64,000 nt of DNA, taken from contig NZ_JAUHQA010000001.1 in NCBI RefSeq assembly GCF_030418295.1, positions 124,001 through 188,000 on the forward strand, read 5' to 3'. Origin of the DNA: Demequina muriae. Lineage in GTDB: Bacteria; Actinomycetota; Actinomycetes; Actinomycetales; Demequinaceae. Made by a program: the position numbers and the translations under genes. The notes below the pieces were generated by a model. The model worked only from the letters and a program-made list of their open reading frames with translations, ran no database searches and was not told where the DNA came from. Each line of letters opens with the position of its first letter. Position 1 is the stretch's first letter. Below, piece after piece: positions 18,194 to 26,764 of this stretch.

Positions 18194-19786
18194 TCAGTCG
18201 TCGCTGGCTTCGAGCGAGGTCAGGGGGACGTCGGGATGCGCGCGCTCAAAGGACCGCGCGTGCCAGATGTCACGCAGGAGCGCGAGGATCACGCCGTCGG
18301 CACGCCGCACGATCTCGATGCCGGGATACCGCGCCACGACGGGGAGGTCGTCGGGTGCGACCTGGCGCGCGAGCGAGAATCCCATCGTGTCGAGGTGCAT
18401 CGGCGCGGAGAACTCGTGCTCCATGCGGAACGCCGCGACCTCGAACTGGAGCGGCCCCACGGCCGCGAGCACGGGGTTCGCGTCTCCGCGCGCCTCCGAG
18501 ATGAGCACCTGGACCACTCCCTCCTGCTGCAGCTGGCCGATTCCCTTGCGGAACTGCTTGGAGCGGCCGGGGTCCTTGGCGCGGCCCACCGCGAAGTGCT
18601 CGGGAGCGAACGCGGGCATCGGCGGGTACGAGACGTGCTTGCCGGAGGGGTCGTAGATGGTGTCCCCCACCGCGAGGGAGCTGGCGTTGACCAGGCCGAC
18701 CACGTCTCCGGGGTAGGCGCGTTCGACCGTCGAGCGCTCACGGCCGAACACGGACAGCGCGTACTTGGTGGCGAACGGTCGCTTGGTGCGCGCGTGCGTG
18801 ACGACCATGCCGCGTTCGAAGACCCCCGAGCACACGCGGATGAACGCGACGTGGTCGCGGTGCTGCTTGTCCATCCCGGCCTGCATCTTGAACACGAAGC
18901 CGCTGAAGGGCGTGTCGACGGGCCGGTCCTCACCGGACTCGTCGGGACGCGGCAGGGCCGACGGAGCGAGGTCGATCACCACGTCGAGCAGCTGCTTGAC
19001 CCCGATGTTGCTGAGCGCGGCGCCGAACATCAGCGGTGTCGACTCGCCGCGGCGGAACGCCTCGCGGTCCACGGGTTCGAGCAGCTGCGCCTCCTCGTGG
19101 GCGGCCACGTACTCGTCGCCGAGCTCACGGGCGGCCTCGTCGGCGTCGAGGACCGTCTCGACGGCGACGGCGGCGCCGCCGGGTGCGCGCTGGTACGTGC
19201 GCACGGTGCCGTCCGTCGGATCCAGCAGCCCGGCGAACTGGCCAGCGACGCCGATGGGCCACGTCACGGGCGCAGGGCGAAGGCCGATGCGCTGCTCGAG
19301 CTCATCGCACAGGTCTAGGACCTCGCGGCCGGGGCGGTCCCACTTGTTCACGAAGGTGATGACGGGAACGCCGCGGCGCCGGCACACGTCGAAGAGCTTC
19401 AGGGTCTGCGGCTCCAGACCCTTGGCCGCGTCCAGGAGCATCACGGCAGCATCGACGGCCGTCAGCACCCGGTACGTGTCCTCGGAGAAGTCGGCGTGTC
19501 CCGGAGTGTCGACCAGGTTCACGATGTGGTCGCCGTACGCGAACTGCAGCGCCGCGGACGTGATCGAGATGCCGCGCTTCTGCTCGACCTCCATCCAGTC
19601 CGACACCGTGCCCGCGCGGTCGCCCTTGCCGTGGACCGCGCCCGCCGATTCGATCGCGTGGGCGTGCAGCGCGAGGGCCTCGGTCAGGGTCGACTTTCCG
19701 GCGTCGGGGTGCGAGATGACCGCGATGCTGCGCCGGCGCTCCGACTCCTGGGCCACGCTTCCCGCGTGGAGGACGGGCGCGGTCAC
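18194..19786 (-). CDS. prfC: Peptide chain release factor 3
   Basis: A 530 aa translational GTPase that recycles release factors 1 and 2 from the ribosome. Seen: P-loop SHPDAGKSTLTEAL (about 26-33), switch I EVEQKRGISITSAALQF, switch II DTPGHADFSED, and NKWDRPGR in place of NKxD. Downstream are the family-typical FSGFVFKMQAGMDKQHRDHVAFIRVCSG and HFAVGRAKDPGRSKQFRKG. Start GTG 19786 overlaps the upstream MerR stop as GTGA. Many actinobacteria lack RF3, so its pairing with a MerR regulator and an MFS gene is a noticeable context. Confidence 0.95.
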   Translation of the reverse strand: MTAPVLHAGSVAQESERRRSIAVISHPDAGKSTLTEALALHAHAIESAGAVHGKGDRAGTVSDWMEVEQKRGISITSAALQFAYGDHIVNLVDTPGHADFSEDTYRVLTAVDAAVMLLDAAKGLEPQTLKLFDVCRRRGVPVITFVNKWDRPGREVLDLCDELEQRIGLRPAPVTWPIGVAGQFAGLLDPTDGTVRTYQRAPGGAAVAVETVLDADEAARELGDEYVAAHEEAQLLEPVDREAFRRGESTPLMFGAALSNIGVKQLLDVVIDLAPSALPRPDESGEDRPVDTPFSGFVFKMQAGMDKQHRDHVAFIRVCSGVFERGMVVTHARTKRPFATKYALSVFGRERSTVERAYPGDVVGLVNASSLAVGDTIYDPSGKHVSYPPMPAFAPEHFAVGRAKDPGRSKQFRKGIGQLQQEGVVQVLISEARGDANPVLAAVGPLQFEVAAFRMEHEFSAPMHLDTMGFSLARQVAPDDLPVVARYPGIEIVRRADGVILALLRDIWHARSFERAHPDVPLTSLEASDD

Positions 19787-20205
19787 TGGTCCTGACCTGC
19801 GCTCTCGTGGTGGCGGGCCTGCTGGCGAGACTCGCGCCGCAGGCTGTGCGCGAACTCCTCCGCGGTCTCGAGCTGCGATCGCAGGCTCGCGCACCGCTCG
19901 TCGGCCGCGGCCTCGAACATCCCGAGTCGCTCGTGCGCGCTGGCGCGCGCCGCCGGCTCGAGGTCCGCGCGGTCCAGCTCGTCGAGCACGCTCAGCAGGT
20001 CGCGCATCTCGTCCAGGCTGAAGCCCAGCGGCTTCATGCGCTTGACGAGCATCAGGCGCGCGATGTCCGAGTCGGTGTACAGCCGGAACCCGCCGTGCGA
20101 CCGGGCGGAGGGCGTGATCAGGCCCACCTCTTCGTAGTAGCGGATGGTGCGCAGCGACAGCCCCGTGCGCTCCGCCGCCTCGCCAATCTGCTTGTGGTCG
20201 TCCAT
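19783..20205 (-). CDS. MerR family transcriptional regulator
   Basis: A 140 aa one-domain MerR regulator. N-terminal winged helix: IGEAAERTGLSLRTIRYYEEVGLITPSARSHGGFRLYTDSDIARLMLVKRMKPLGFSLDEMRDLL (about 6-70), then a long coiled-coil dimerisation helix with a His-rich end. Metal-binding cysteines of the MerR/ZntR type are absent; a single Cys (ERCASL) remains. AGGG lies six bases before ATG 20205, which I prefer to the ATG two codons upstream. Its stop overlaps prfC, so it probably controls the prfC-MFS operon and itself. The signal is unknown. Confidence 0.9.
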   Translation of the reverse strand: MDDHKQIGEAAERTGLSLRTIRYYEEVGLITPSARSHGGFRLYTDSDIARLMLVKRMKPLGFSLDEMRDLLSVLDELDRADLEPAARASAHERLGMFEAAADERCASLRSQLETAEEFAHSLRRESRQQARHHESAGQDQ

Positions 20206-20411
20206 GCTCATCCCTGTCGTCGACCCACTAGCCTATCCGCGACCGGCGGCCCGGCTGATCGCGCTCAACGCGAGACGACGCACCTCGCTCGCCCCGCGAG
20301 GGGCACAGCGGGCTTCGCCGCCGGGCGGCGGGCAGGCACAGTCGGCGAGGGTGAGAACTCGCAGCAGCGCCGATGCGCGGGCCGGGGCCAGCGTTGGCCT
20401 CGCCGTCGCAT
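20206..20411. other. Intergenic region, MerR operon upstream
   Basis: About 200 bp between the MerR gene start and the stop of the ACT protein gene. It presumably carries the MerR-operon promoter, but I find no confident palindrome with 19-20 bp spacing. A short antisense frame here has no ribosome-binding site. Confidence 0.35.
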
Positions 20412-20840
20412 TCACTCCCCCTCGGTGACGTCGGACGACCAGGAACCGGCTGTCAGGGCCGCGAGCGCGGCCATCGCATCGGCTGCCCGCTCGCGCGGGA
20501 CGAACACGTGATCGTGATGGAAGCCGGCGACGACGTTGGCGGCGATGCCGGCGTCGGCGAGCGCTCGGGCGACCGCCGCGGTGAGGCCGACCGCCTCCAG
20601 CGCGGACTCGACCGTCAGCGTGAGGCGCGCGCTCGGGAAGCTGAAGTCGAGGCCGTGACGCGACGCGGCGTCGATGGGCAGCACCAGGCTCCAGCCCTCG
20701 GCCTCACGCACCGTCGCGACGGCGTCGATCAGCGCTCCGGCGGCCGCCAGCCCCTGCATGGAGGCCCATACGTACGTCACGGGATCGAGCTCGGGACGCA
20801 TGGTCGCGATGAGGGTGTCGAGGTCGCTCTCGCCTGCCAT
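20412..20840 (-). CDS. ACT domain-containing protein
   Basis: A 142 aa protein of the COG3602-like stand-alone double-ACT group. Opening helix [23 protein letters not shown], then strands and helices with [14 protein letters not shown] and the second ACT-like repeat [49 protein letters not shown], in which [10 protein letters not shown] is characteristic. These proteins are thought to bind small ligands such as amino acids. A TACGCT hexamer (20847-20852) lies six bases before the ATG, so the transcript is probably leaderless. It is divergent from the acetyltransferase gene. Confidence 0.85.
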   Translation of the reverse strand: MAGESDLDTLIATMRPELDPVTYVWASMQGLAAAGALIDAVATVREAEGWSLVLPIDAASRHGLDFSFPSARLTLTVESALEAVGLTAAVARALADAGIAANVVAGFHHDHVFVPRERAADAMAALAALTAGSWSSDVTEGE

Positions 20841-20966
20841 GTCTCGAGCGTACCGACTGAGCCGGCCGCGGGGCCTACGGACCGAAACGCTGGATGCCCG
20901 CCTGAGGTCCCAGGCGACGCGCCAGGTGTGGGCCTAGGTTGTGGGGATCGACCACCTGGAGGAACC

Positions 20967-21581
20967 GTGACCGACCGAGCCGACATGCGAGCGAAGATGG
21001 CGGAGATCCCCGTCGAGGATGCCGCGCGCACCGAGTACGAGAAGCTCGCCCACGACGAGTGGTTCCGGTACCGTGCCGGCCCCGAACTGGCCGACATGCA
21101 GCGCGCGACGATCGCCCGGCTGCGCGAGCTCGGGGGCCTGTACTTCGAGGACCCGGCGGCGGCGACGCGCATGCTCGAGGAGCTCGTGGGCGAGTGCGGG
21201 CCGGGGCTCGACTTCCGTCCGCCGATCTACCTCGAGTACAAGGAGCGCGTGCGGTTCGGCACCAACGTCTTCATCAACGCGAACCTGATGATCCTCGGCA
21301 GCGGCATCGTGACCATCGGCGACAACGCGCTGATCGGACCCGAGACCCGCTTCTACACCGTGAACCACGCCTTCGACGTGGAACTGCGCCGCGAGGGGTG
21401 GGAGCGCGCGTTCCCGATCACTCTCGAGCCTGACGTCTGGCTGGGCGGGTCCGTGGTGGTGTGTCCGGGCGTGACCATCGGCCGCGGCGCGGTCGTCGCG
21501 GCGGGCGCCGTGGTCACCAAGGATGTGCCACCGGGCACCCTCGTGGCCGGCAACCCCGCCCGCGTGGTGCGCGACCTGTAG
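20967..21581 (+). CDS. Sugar O-acetyltransferase (maltose acetyltransferase-like, left-handed beta-helix)
   Basis: A 204 aa hexapeptide-repeat acetyltransferase of the maa/nodL group. N-terminal helical cap with [31 protein letters not shown], then hexapeptide repeats from [42 protein letters not shown] to [48 protein letters not shown]. The catalytic His is in VNHAFD. Start GTG 20967 is set by GGAGGAACC. The acceptor sugar is unknown; relatives acetylate maltose, galactosides or nodulation-type oligosaccharides. It converges with the next gene across a short hairpin. Confidence 0.92.
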   Translation: MTDRADMRAKMAEIPVEDAARTEYEKLAHDEWFRYRAGPELADMQRATIARLRELGGLYFEDPAAATRMLEELVGECGPGLDFRPPIYLEYKERVRFGTNVFINANLMILGSGIVTIGDNALIGPETRFYTVNHAFDVELRREGWERAFPITLEPDVWLGGSVVVCPGVTIGRGAVVAAGAVVTKDVPPGTLVAGNPARVVRDL

Positions 21582-21583
21582 AC

Positions 21584-21598
21584 ACCGGCCGTTCCGGT
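21584..21598. terminator. Short hairpin between convergent genes
   Basis: ACCGG-CCGTT-CCGGT lies in the 18 nt between two convergent stops. Only a 5 bp stem; weak evidence. Confidence 0.35.
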
Positions 21599-21599
21599 C

Positions 21600-22718
21600 T
21601 CAGCTGCCGGTCGCCTGCCGATACTGGGCGCCGTCCTCCGTGCGGGTCCGCTCCCACCGCGAGCGCATCGCCCCGTCGACGGAGGGCATGGTCGCGCGCC
21701 AGGCGTAGCTGGTGGGCCATCGCCGGAACACCGGGATCACGGTGGTGACCACGCGCATGAGCCATGGCAGCCCCCGCGGCCGCCACCGGCGGGTGACGAT
21801 CAGGTGAACCTCGGCGCGGTCGGCGGCTCCGGCGACCGTCCATGTTCCGCCGGTGAGCGTGCGCCCGTCCACGCCGATGCGCCACTCACCAGCGCGTTCG
21901 TCACCGGCGTCGACACGGCGCAGGTCAGGGAAGGCCGGAGTGAAGGCCACCTGGGCGACGGAGCCCCCGGACGTGGCGGAGACGGCGCTCACCGCCCGGC
22001 CGTCCTGCGTGAGCTCGACGGAGCCGGGGCCACCCGCCGTCGCGGGGGCGTCCAGGTCGCGGTTGAACTCGACGATGCGCAGCCCCGCGGCGTACTTGAT
22101 GAGGTGGCGATGGTGCACTCCGGCCCCCGGCAGCCGACCCACAGCGGCCACTTCACCATCGATGCGGATCATCGGCTCGCGATCGCGGACGTCGCGCACG
22201 AGGTCGAACTGAGGCATCCACACCAGCATCAGCGACACCGGCCGGTCGATGCCTGCGCCCACCGGCGCGAGCAGCGCACCGCGTCGGCGCGGCGTGCCGT
22301 CGCGGTCGTCGATGGCGATGTCGATCGGGTGACCGTCGACGTCCGTGAACGCCACGTGTACCGCGACCCCGTCCTCGGCCACATCGAGGCTGGCGGCATC
22401 GAAGACCGTCTCGTTCCACGAGCGCAGGCCACCACCGATGCCGTACATCCTGCGGTCGAGACGCAGACCAGGCTCGACGTAGCAGTCGACCGTGCGATCG
22501 GCGCGGCGGCTCAGGAACGCCATCATGCCGGTGCCGTGCTCGGCGTCGTCGAAGCGTTGGATCTCGAAGCCGTCGTAGAGAAGATGGTCGGCGAGCTCGG
22601 CGTTGAGCATCGCCGCCATCTCGTTCATGCGGAGCGACACGGGGCATACCGGGACGGCGTGGGGTGGGGGCGCGGTCTCGCGCTCACCCACGCTGTCGTG
22701 GTCACTCCTGGCGGTCAC
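21600..22718 (-). CDS. Hypothetical protein, beta-rich (372 aa)
   Basis: Not assigned to a family with confidence. No signal peptide or membrane segment. The sequence is beta-rich, with repeated Trp and Gly positions (YGIGGGLRSWNETVFDAASLDV, VHVAFTDVDGHPIDIAIDDRDG, SLMLVWMPQFDLVRD, WRIGVDGRTLTGGTWTVAG), which recalls lipocalin-like or carotenoid-hydratase-like beta-barrel proteins; that likeness is only by pattern. Start GTG 22718 follows GAGGGAGCGCC, a good ribosome-binding site. The C-terminal RWRPRGLPWLMRVVTTVIPVFRRW could be an amphipathic helix. It is divergent from the CNNM genes. Confidence 0.6.
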   Translation of the reverse strand: MTARSDHDSVGERETAPPPHAVPVCPVSLRMNEMAAMLNAELADHLLYDGFEIQRFDDAEHGTGMMAFLSRRADRTVDCYVEPGLRLDRRMYGIGGGLRSWNETVFDAASLDVAEDGVAVHVAFTDVDGHPIDIAIDDRDGTPRRRGALLAPVGAGIDRPVSLMLVWMPQFDLVRDVRDREPMIRIDGEVAAVGRLPGAGVHHRHLIKYAAGLRIVEFNRDLDAPATAGGPGSVELTQDGRAVSAVSATSGGSVAQVAFTPAFPDLRRVDAGDERAGEWRIGVDGRTLTGGTWTVAGAADRAEVHLIVTRRWRPRGLPWLMRVVTTVIPVFRRWPTSYAWRATMPSVDGAMRSRWERTRTEDGAQYRQATGS

Positions 22719-22849
22719 GGCGCTCCCTCGGACTGCGACTCCCTCTCGACGCTAGCGTCTCGCAGCGGAGCAGCACAGGACTTAGGTCACGCCTGACTGG
22801 CGACCCCCTCCCGCTCGCCCCGATGCCGCACGGGCGGCACCATTTCACG

Positions 22850-22855
22850 TACAAT
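22850..22855 (+). promoter_or_regulatory. -10 hexamer of the CNNM leader ORF
   Basis: TACAAT lies six bases before the ATG of the leader ORF, so transcription should start at or next to its first base. No good -35 is visible. Confidence 0.6.
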
Positions 22856-22861
22856 CCCTGC

Positions 22862-23017
22862 ATGCCCGACGGCCATAGTCCTGAGCGCCGGCTCGCAGTG
22901 TCGCCCCTGGCGAGCACTCGCGGCCCGGCGCCTACTCCCGACCATTCCCGCGCTGTGCGCCTCGCTCTGGCGAGCGTCGCCCCCGCAGGGAACGACCGCA
23001 TCGGCCCGGTGTCATGA
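22862..23017 (+). CDS. Putative leader peptide upstream of CNNM transporter genes
   Basis: A 51-codon ORF that begins where the TACAAT promoter predicts the transcript to begin and ends with a TGA overlapping the ATG of the transporter gene (ATGA). It contains eight prolines (SPLASTRGPAPTPDHS and more), is in a different frame from the transporter, and resembles no domain. The transporter start has no Shine-Dalgarno sequence, so its translation should depend on ribosomes finishing this ORF. Proline-rich leader peptides control Mg2+ transporter genes in enterobacteria (mgtL), and CNNM/CorC proteins move Mg2+; a similar logic here is inference. Confidence 0.55.
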   Translation: MPDGHSPERRLAVSPLASTRGPAPTPDHSRAVRLALASVAPAGNDRIGPVS

Positions 23018-24528
23018 TCGAAGCGTGGCTGCTCCTGCTGCTCGTGATCGTGCTGATCGGTCTCAACGCATTGTTCGTCGCCGCTGAGTTCGCCTTCGTC
23101 ACGGTGGACCGTCCCGCGGTCGATAAGGCTGCCGCCTCCGGCGACAAGCACGCTGCGTCGCTCAAGGCGGCGCTGAAGAAGCTCTCGACCGAGCTCTCCG
23201 GCGCCCAGCTGGGCATCACCGTGACGAGCCTTCTCGTGGGATTCATCGCGGAGCCGTCCATCGCGACGCTGCTGCGGGGGCCCATCGAGACCCTGGGCGT
23301 CCCCGAGGGGTCGGCACTCGCGGTGTCGTTCACCATCGCGTTCATCATCGCGACCTCGACCCAGATGATCTTCGGCGAGCTCGTGCCCAAGAACTGGGCC
23401 ATCGCCGAGCCGATGCGCATCGGCCGCGCGGTCGCCGGCGCCAACCGTGGGTTCACCTGGTTCATGGGACCGCTGATCCGCGTGCTGAACGGCAGCGCCA
23501 ACCGCATCGTGCGCGCCCTCGGCATCGAGCCGCGTGAGGAGCTCGCCTCGGCACGGTCGGCGCAGGAGCTCGAGTCGCTCGCGGAGCGCTCGGCGGCGCA
23601 GGGCACGCTCGAGCCCCGCGTGGCCCGCCGCCTCGCGCGCGCCTCCGAGATGAAGGACACCACCGCATCGGACGCCATGACGCCGCGCACGCGCGTGCAG
23701 TTCCTGGACGCCGATGACACCGTGGTCGACCTGCTGCAGCTCGCGTCCAAGACGGGACACGCGCGCTTCCCCGTCATCGGCGAGAACGTCGACGACATCA
23801 TCGGCGTAGCCCACTTCAAGGCCGGCCTCGCCGTGCCGGTGCGACAGCGCAAGTCGACGACCATGCGGGACATCTGCCTGCCGGTCGACTCGGTGCCGTC
23901 CACGATGCCCCTCAGCTCGGTGCTCGACGCCCTGCGCAAGGGTTCGCAGGTGGCGCTCGTGGTCGACGAGTACGGCGGCACCGACGGCGTCGTCACGCTC
24001 GAGGACCTGGTCGAAGAGATCGTGGGCGAGATCGAGGACGAGCAGGACCGGCCGGTGTCGCGTTTCCGCCGCATCGGCGAGCGTCGCTGGTCGCTGTCCG
24101 GGCTGCTGCGGCCCGACGAGGCGGGCGACATCATGCACCTCGACATGCCCGATGCGCGTGAGTCCGACACGCTGGGCGGCCTCATCACGGAGCACCTCGA
24201 GCGGTTCCCGCGCGTAGGCGACGAGATCGAGGTCGAGGCGCGCGACGAGGACCACCGCGACGAGGACGACATTCCCACTCAGGTGGTGGTGCGCATGACG
24301 GTCACCCGTCTCGACGGCCACCGCGTGGACCGCCTGATCGTCGAGGCCCTCCCCCCGGAGGACGGCGACGAGGACGGCAACGGCGGCGGGCGTGGACGCG
24401 AGGGCCTGCGCGACAGCATGCGCGGCCGCCGCGGCGAGGATCGCCACGACGACGACGGGCACCCCGAGGCCGATGCCGACGGAGCGCGTGCCACCCCAGG
24501 AGCCAGCTCGGAGGGCACCCATGTCTGA
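23014..24528 (+). CDS. CNNM/CorC-type transporter (hemolysin-family, UPF0053), first copy
   Basis: A 504 aa membrane protein: a CNNM transmembrane domain (about 1-190; LLLVIVLIGLNALFVAAEFAFVTVDRPAVDKAA, then GAQLGITVTSLLVGFIAEPSIA and FGELVPKNWAIAEP), a CBS pair (about 215-345; DAMTPRTRVQFLDADDTV, VDEYGGTDGVVTLEDLVEEIVGEI) and a CorC_HlyC domain (about 350-440). Relatives export or transport Mg2+/Co2+ (CorB, MpfA, PaeA). The C-terminus is a long acidic and Gly-rich tail. It overlaps the leader ORF by ATGA at its start and the next gene by eight bases. Confidence 0.9.
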   Translation: MIEAWLLLLLVIVLIGLNALFVAAEFAFVTVDRPAVDKAAASGDKHAASLKAALKKLSTELSGAQLGITVTSLLVGFIAEPSIATLLRGPIETLGVPEGSALAVSFTIAFIIATSTQMIFGELVPKNWAIAEPMRIGRAVAGANRGFTWFMGPLIRVLNGSANRIVRALGIEPREELASARSAQELESLAERSAAQGTLEPRVARRLARASEMKDTTASDAMTPRTRVQFLDADDTVVDLLQLASKTGHARFPVIGENVDDIIGVAHFKAGLAVPVRQRKSTTMRDICLPVDSVPSTMPLSSVLDALRKGSQVALVVDEYGGTDGVVTLEDLVEEIVGEIEDEQDRPVSRFRRIGERRWSLSGLLRPDEAGDIMHLDMPDARESDTLGGLITEHLERFPRVGDEIEVEARDEDHRDEDDIPTQVVVRMTVTRLDGHRVDRLIVEALPPEDGDEDGNGGGRGREGLRDSMRGRRGEDRHDDDGHPEADADGARATPGASSEGTHV

Positions 24529-25573
24529 CTACGTCGCGATTCTCATCGCCATCGCGCTGCTGGCAGGCAACGCGTTCTTCGTCGGCGCCGAGTTCGCGCT
24601 GATCTCGGCGCGGCGCACGCAGATCGAGCCGCGCGCGGCCGAGGGCTCCTACCCTGCTCGCATCACGGTGCGAGCCATGGAGAAGGTGTCGCTCATGATG
24701 GCCGGCGCTCAGCTGGGCATCACCATGTGCTCGCTGGGCCTCGGTGCCATCGGCGAGCCGGCCGTGGCGCACCAGCTCGAGAAGCCCCTGGCCGCGATCG
24801 GCGTGACGGGACCGTGGCTGCACGGCATCGCGTTCACGATCGCGCTCGCCATCGTGGTCTCGCTGCACATGGTCCTGGGCGAGATGGTGCCCAAGAACAT
24901 CGCGATCGCGGGACCGGAGCGGTCCGCCATCCTGCTGGGCCCCCCGCTGTACCTCATCGTGACCATCCTCAAGCCGCTGATCTGGACGCTGAACGCGGTG
25001 TCCAACATGGTGCTGAGGATGCTCAAGGTGGATCCGACGGAGGAGGTCGCGTCGGCATTCAACGCGGACCAGGTCGCCGCCTTCGTGGCGCAGTCCCGTC
25101 AGGAGGGGCTGCTGGACGAGGAGTCGCACCGCGTCATGACGGGTTCGATCTCGTTGTCGTTCGAGACCGTGCGCGACGTGCTGACGCCGCGCTCCGAGCT
25201 CGTGACTCTGCCGGTCGACGTCACGCCGCAGCGCGCCCAGAAGGAGTGCGTGAAGACCGGCTTCTCACGCTTCCCGCTGGTGGACGACGACGGCGAATAC
25301 GTGGGCTACCTGCACCTCAAGGACTTCGTGAACGTCGAGCGCGGCCACGCCACCAAGCCGATCCCCGACGACGCCGTGAGGCCCTTGTCCTTCATCCCCG
25401 CCGATGCGTCGCTCGAGGAGGCGCTCACCGCCATGCAGGCGCGAGGCACCCACATCGCGCTGGTGCGTGACGACGACGGCGACGTGGTGGGAGCGGCAAT
25501 GCTCGAGGACGTCATCGAGCGTCTCGTGGGCGAGGTCGTGGACGCCGGGCAGGTCGTCGCCTCCGAGGTGTAG
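24521..25573 (+). CDS. CNNM/CorC-type transporter (hemolysin-family), second copy
   Basis: A 350 aa paralogue of the preceding protein: CNNM domain beginning IAIALLAGNAFFVGAEFALISARRTQIEPRA, with GAQLGITMCSLGLGAIGEPAVA and LGEMVPKNIAIAGPE, and a CBS pair (about 205-330; DVLTPRSELVTLPVDVTPQRA, FSRFPLVDDDGEYVGYLHLKD). It stops after the CBS pair, so it lacks the CorC_HlyC domain of its neighbour. The two could form a heterodimer in one cation transporter. Start ATG 24521 lies inside the end of the first gene, behind GGAGGGCACCC. Confidence 0.9.
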   Translation: MSDYVAILIAIALLAGNAFFVGAEFALISARRTQIEPRAAEGSYPARITVRAMEKVSLMMAGAQLGITMCSLGLGAIGEPAVAHQLEKPLAAIGVTGPWLHGIAFTIALAIVVSLHMVLGEMVPKNIAIAGPERSAILLGPPLYLIVTILKPLIWTLNAVSNMVLRMLKVDPTEEVASAFNADQVAAFVAQSRQEGLLDEESHRVMTGSISLSFETVRDVLTPRSELVTLPVDVTPQRAQKECVKTGFSRFPLVDDDGEYVGYLHLKDFVNVERGHATKPIPDDAVRPLSFIPADASLEEALTAMQARGTHIALVRDDDGDVVGAAMLEDVIERLVGEVVDAGQVVASEV

Positions 25574-25716
25574 CGGCCTGGCGCAGTGACCCCGTGTAGC
25601 GGCCAGGTGCCGTGGCGCGCGTCAGCAGACCGGTGCAGCAGCCGCAAGGGGCGCCGCGCTGAGCGCGTAGCAAACTTGTGCCCATTGAGCGCTGCCTCCC
25701 CCGCTGAGTAGCCTCG

Positions 25717-25738
25717 CCCACGTTCGTACGAGCGTGGG
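25717..25738 (+). promoter_or_regulatory. 22 bp inverted repeat before the lipoprotein gene
   Basis: CCCACGTTCGTACGAGCGTG and two more G bases form an inverted repeat with one mismatched pair, centred on TCGTACGA, 17 nt before the ATG. Upstream, TAGCCT at about 25709-25714 may be a -10. It could be an operator over the transcription start or a 5' stem-loop. Confidence 0.5.
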
Positions 25739-25755
25739 AATCGAGGAGGGGCGGC

Positions 25756-26469
25756 ATGGTGAATCAGTCGAGGGACGAGAGCACGGCGGTCGACGACAGC
25801 GGCGCGATCGGGCGTGGCCACGCACGGGGCGCGGTCCCCGTGGTGACCTCGGCACCGGGATTCTCGCGCCGACTGCGCACCGTCGCGGCTGTGGCCGTGT
25901 GCGCTGGCCTCTTGGCGGCGTGCTCGAGCGACTCTGACGCCGACGCCTCCGCGGATGACGCCGACGCCTCCCCTATCGCGGCGGAGTCATCCGGGGCAGA
26001 CGAGGCTTCTGATGGCGCTGGCGACGACTCACGCGACGACTCGAGCGAGGACTCCGGCGCCGATGCTGCGGAGGAGTCGAGCGGCGGCGTGGCCTCGGGC
26101 ACGGCGCAGTGGGACGGCGAGACCTACGAGTACGACAGCGTGATGTGCCAGGACCAGTCACAGTTCGGCCAGTTCACCATCGTCGCCAACGGGCCGGATG
26201 CGCCCACGCTCGGGGTGAAGATCGAATTCGATCCGCTCGAGGAGCCCGACTACTCGCAGCCCTCGTCCGTGGAGCTGTTCTTCGGCGAGGGCGGCGCCAC
26301 CGTCGGGGAGGGCGAGGGATACGAGACTCCGTACGGCCCCGTCGAGGGTGCCACGTCGAGCACCGACGGCGCCTCCGGCTCGGTCCGGCTCGATCCCGAC
26401 GAGAGCACCACGGCGCCCGACGTCAACCCTGACGGCGGTCAGCTCGACTTCGAGGTGACCTGCGGCTGA
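25756..26469 (+). CDS. Putative lipoprotein with acidic linker
   Basis: A 237 aa exported protein. After about 38 residues comes RRLRTVAAVAVCAGLLAACSS with a lipobox (LAAC), preceded by an unusually long N-region. The mature part opens with about 60 residues of Asp/Ser/Ala-rich low-complexity linker, then a beta-rich domain (WDGETYEYDSVMCQDQSQFGQFTIVANGPDAPTLGVKIEF ... GGQLDFEVTCG) holding two Cys. The fold pattern resembles actinobacterial LpqH-like lipoproteins, an uncertain match. Start is set by GAGGAGGGGCGGC. It is convergent with the metP operon, with a strong hairpin between. Confidence 0.75.
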   Translation: MVNQSRDESTAVDDSGAIGRGHARGAVPVVTSAPGFSRRLRTVAAVAVCAGLLAACSSDSDADASADDADASPIAAESSGADEASDGAGDDSRDDSSEDSGADAAEESSGGVASGTAQWDGETYEYDSVMCQDQSQFGQFTIVANGPDAPTLGVKIEFDPLEEPDYSQPSSVELFFGEGGATVGEGEGYETPYGPVEGATSSTDGASGSVRLDPDESTTAPDVNPDGGQLDFEVTCG

Positions 26470-26477
26470 GTCGTCCG

Positions 26478-26509
26478 CCACCGGGCGCGTCGAGGGGGGC
26501 GCCCGGTGG
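26478..26509. terminator. Bidirectional terminator hairpin
   Basis: CCACCGGGCGC and GCGCCCGGTGG form an 11 bp stem with a 10 nt loop, between the convergent lipoprotein and metP-operon ends. The position and symmetry fit a shared terminator. Confidence 0.7.
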
Positions 26510-26512
26510 TGG

Positions 26513-26764
26513 TCAGCCCTTGGAGCGCTTGAACGCCCCGCGGCCCGCGGACGTGAGCACCACGCGATCCACCTTGCGGTTCGCCAGGCGGTAGATCACG
26601 TAGATGAGCCACAGACCGCCCGTGAGCAGCACCAGGATCGAGTTCCAGAACCACCCCATGCGGCGGGTGCGCACCAGCACCACCTGCGAACGGGTGCGGG
26701 ACTCGACGCCGTAACCGCGTGAGACATAGCTCGCGACCTCGGCGTCCATCGCCTGGTTCGTCAT
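26513..26764 (-). CDS. Small membrane protein, third gene of metP operon
   Basis: An 83 aa protein: an amphipathic start (TNQAMDAEVASYVSRGYGVESRTRSQVVLVRTRR), one long or two short hydrophobic segments (MGWFWNSILVLLTGGLWLIYVIYRLANRK) and a short end VDRVVLTSAGRGAFKRSKG. No named family. It starts inside the stop of metS (ATGA), with GAGGAGGCATC upstream, so it is translated with the importer. It could help assemble or regulate the transporter, or simply ride along. Seen only by sequence pattern and operon position. Confidence 0.7.
   Translation of the reverse strand: MTNQAMDAEVASYVSRGYGVESRTRSQVVLVRTRRMGWFWNSILVLLTGGLWLIYVIYRLANRKVDRVVLTSAGRGAFKRSKG

Noticed and set aside
20233..20415. 60-codon minus-strand frame between the MerR and ACT genes
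   Set aside because: No ribosome-binding site or leaderless promoter pattern, and it overlaps the ACT gene end.
22702..24522. 606-codon frame antisense to the first CNNM gene
   Set aside because: His/Asp/Arg-rich shadow without domains; the plus strand encodes a well-conserved CNNM protein.
25568..25607. Direct repeat GTAGCGGCC(T/A)GG after the second CNNM gene
   Set aside because: Two copies only, about 25 bp apart; too little to assign a role.
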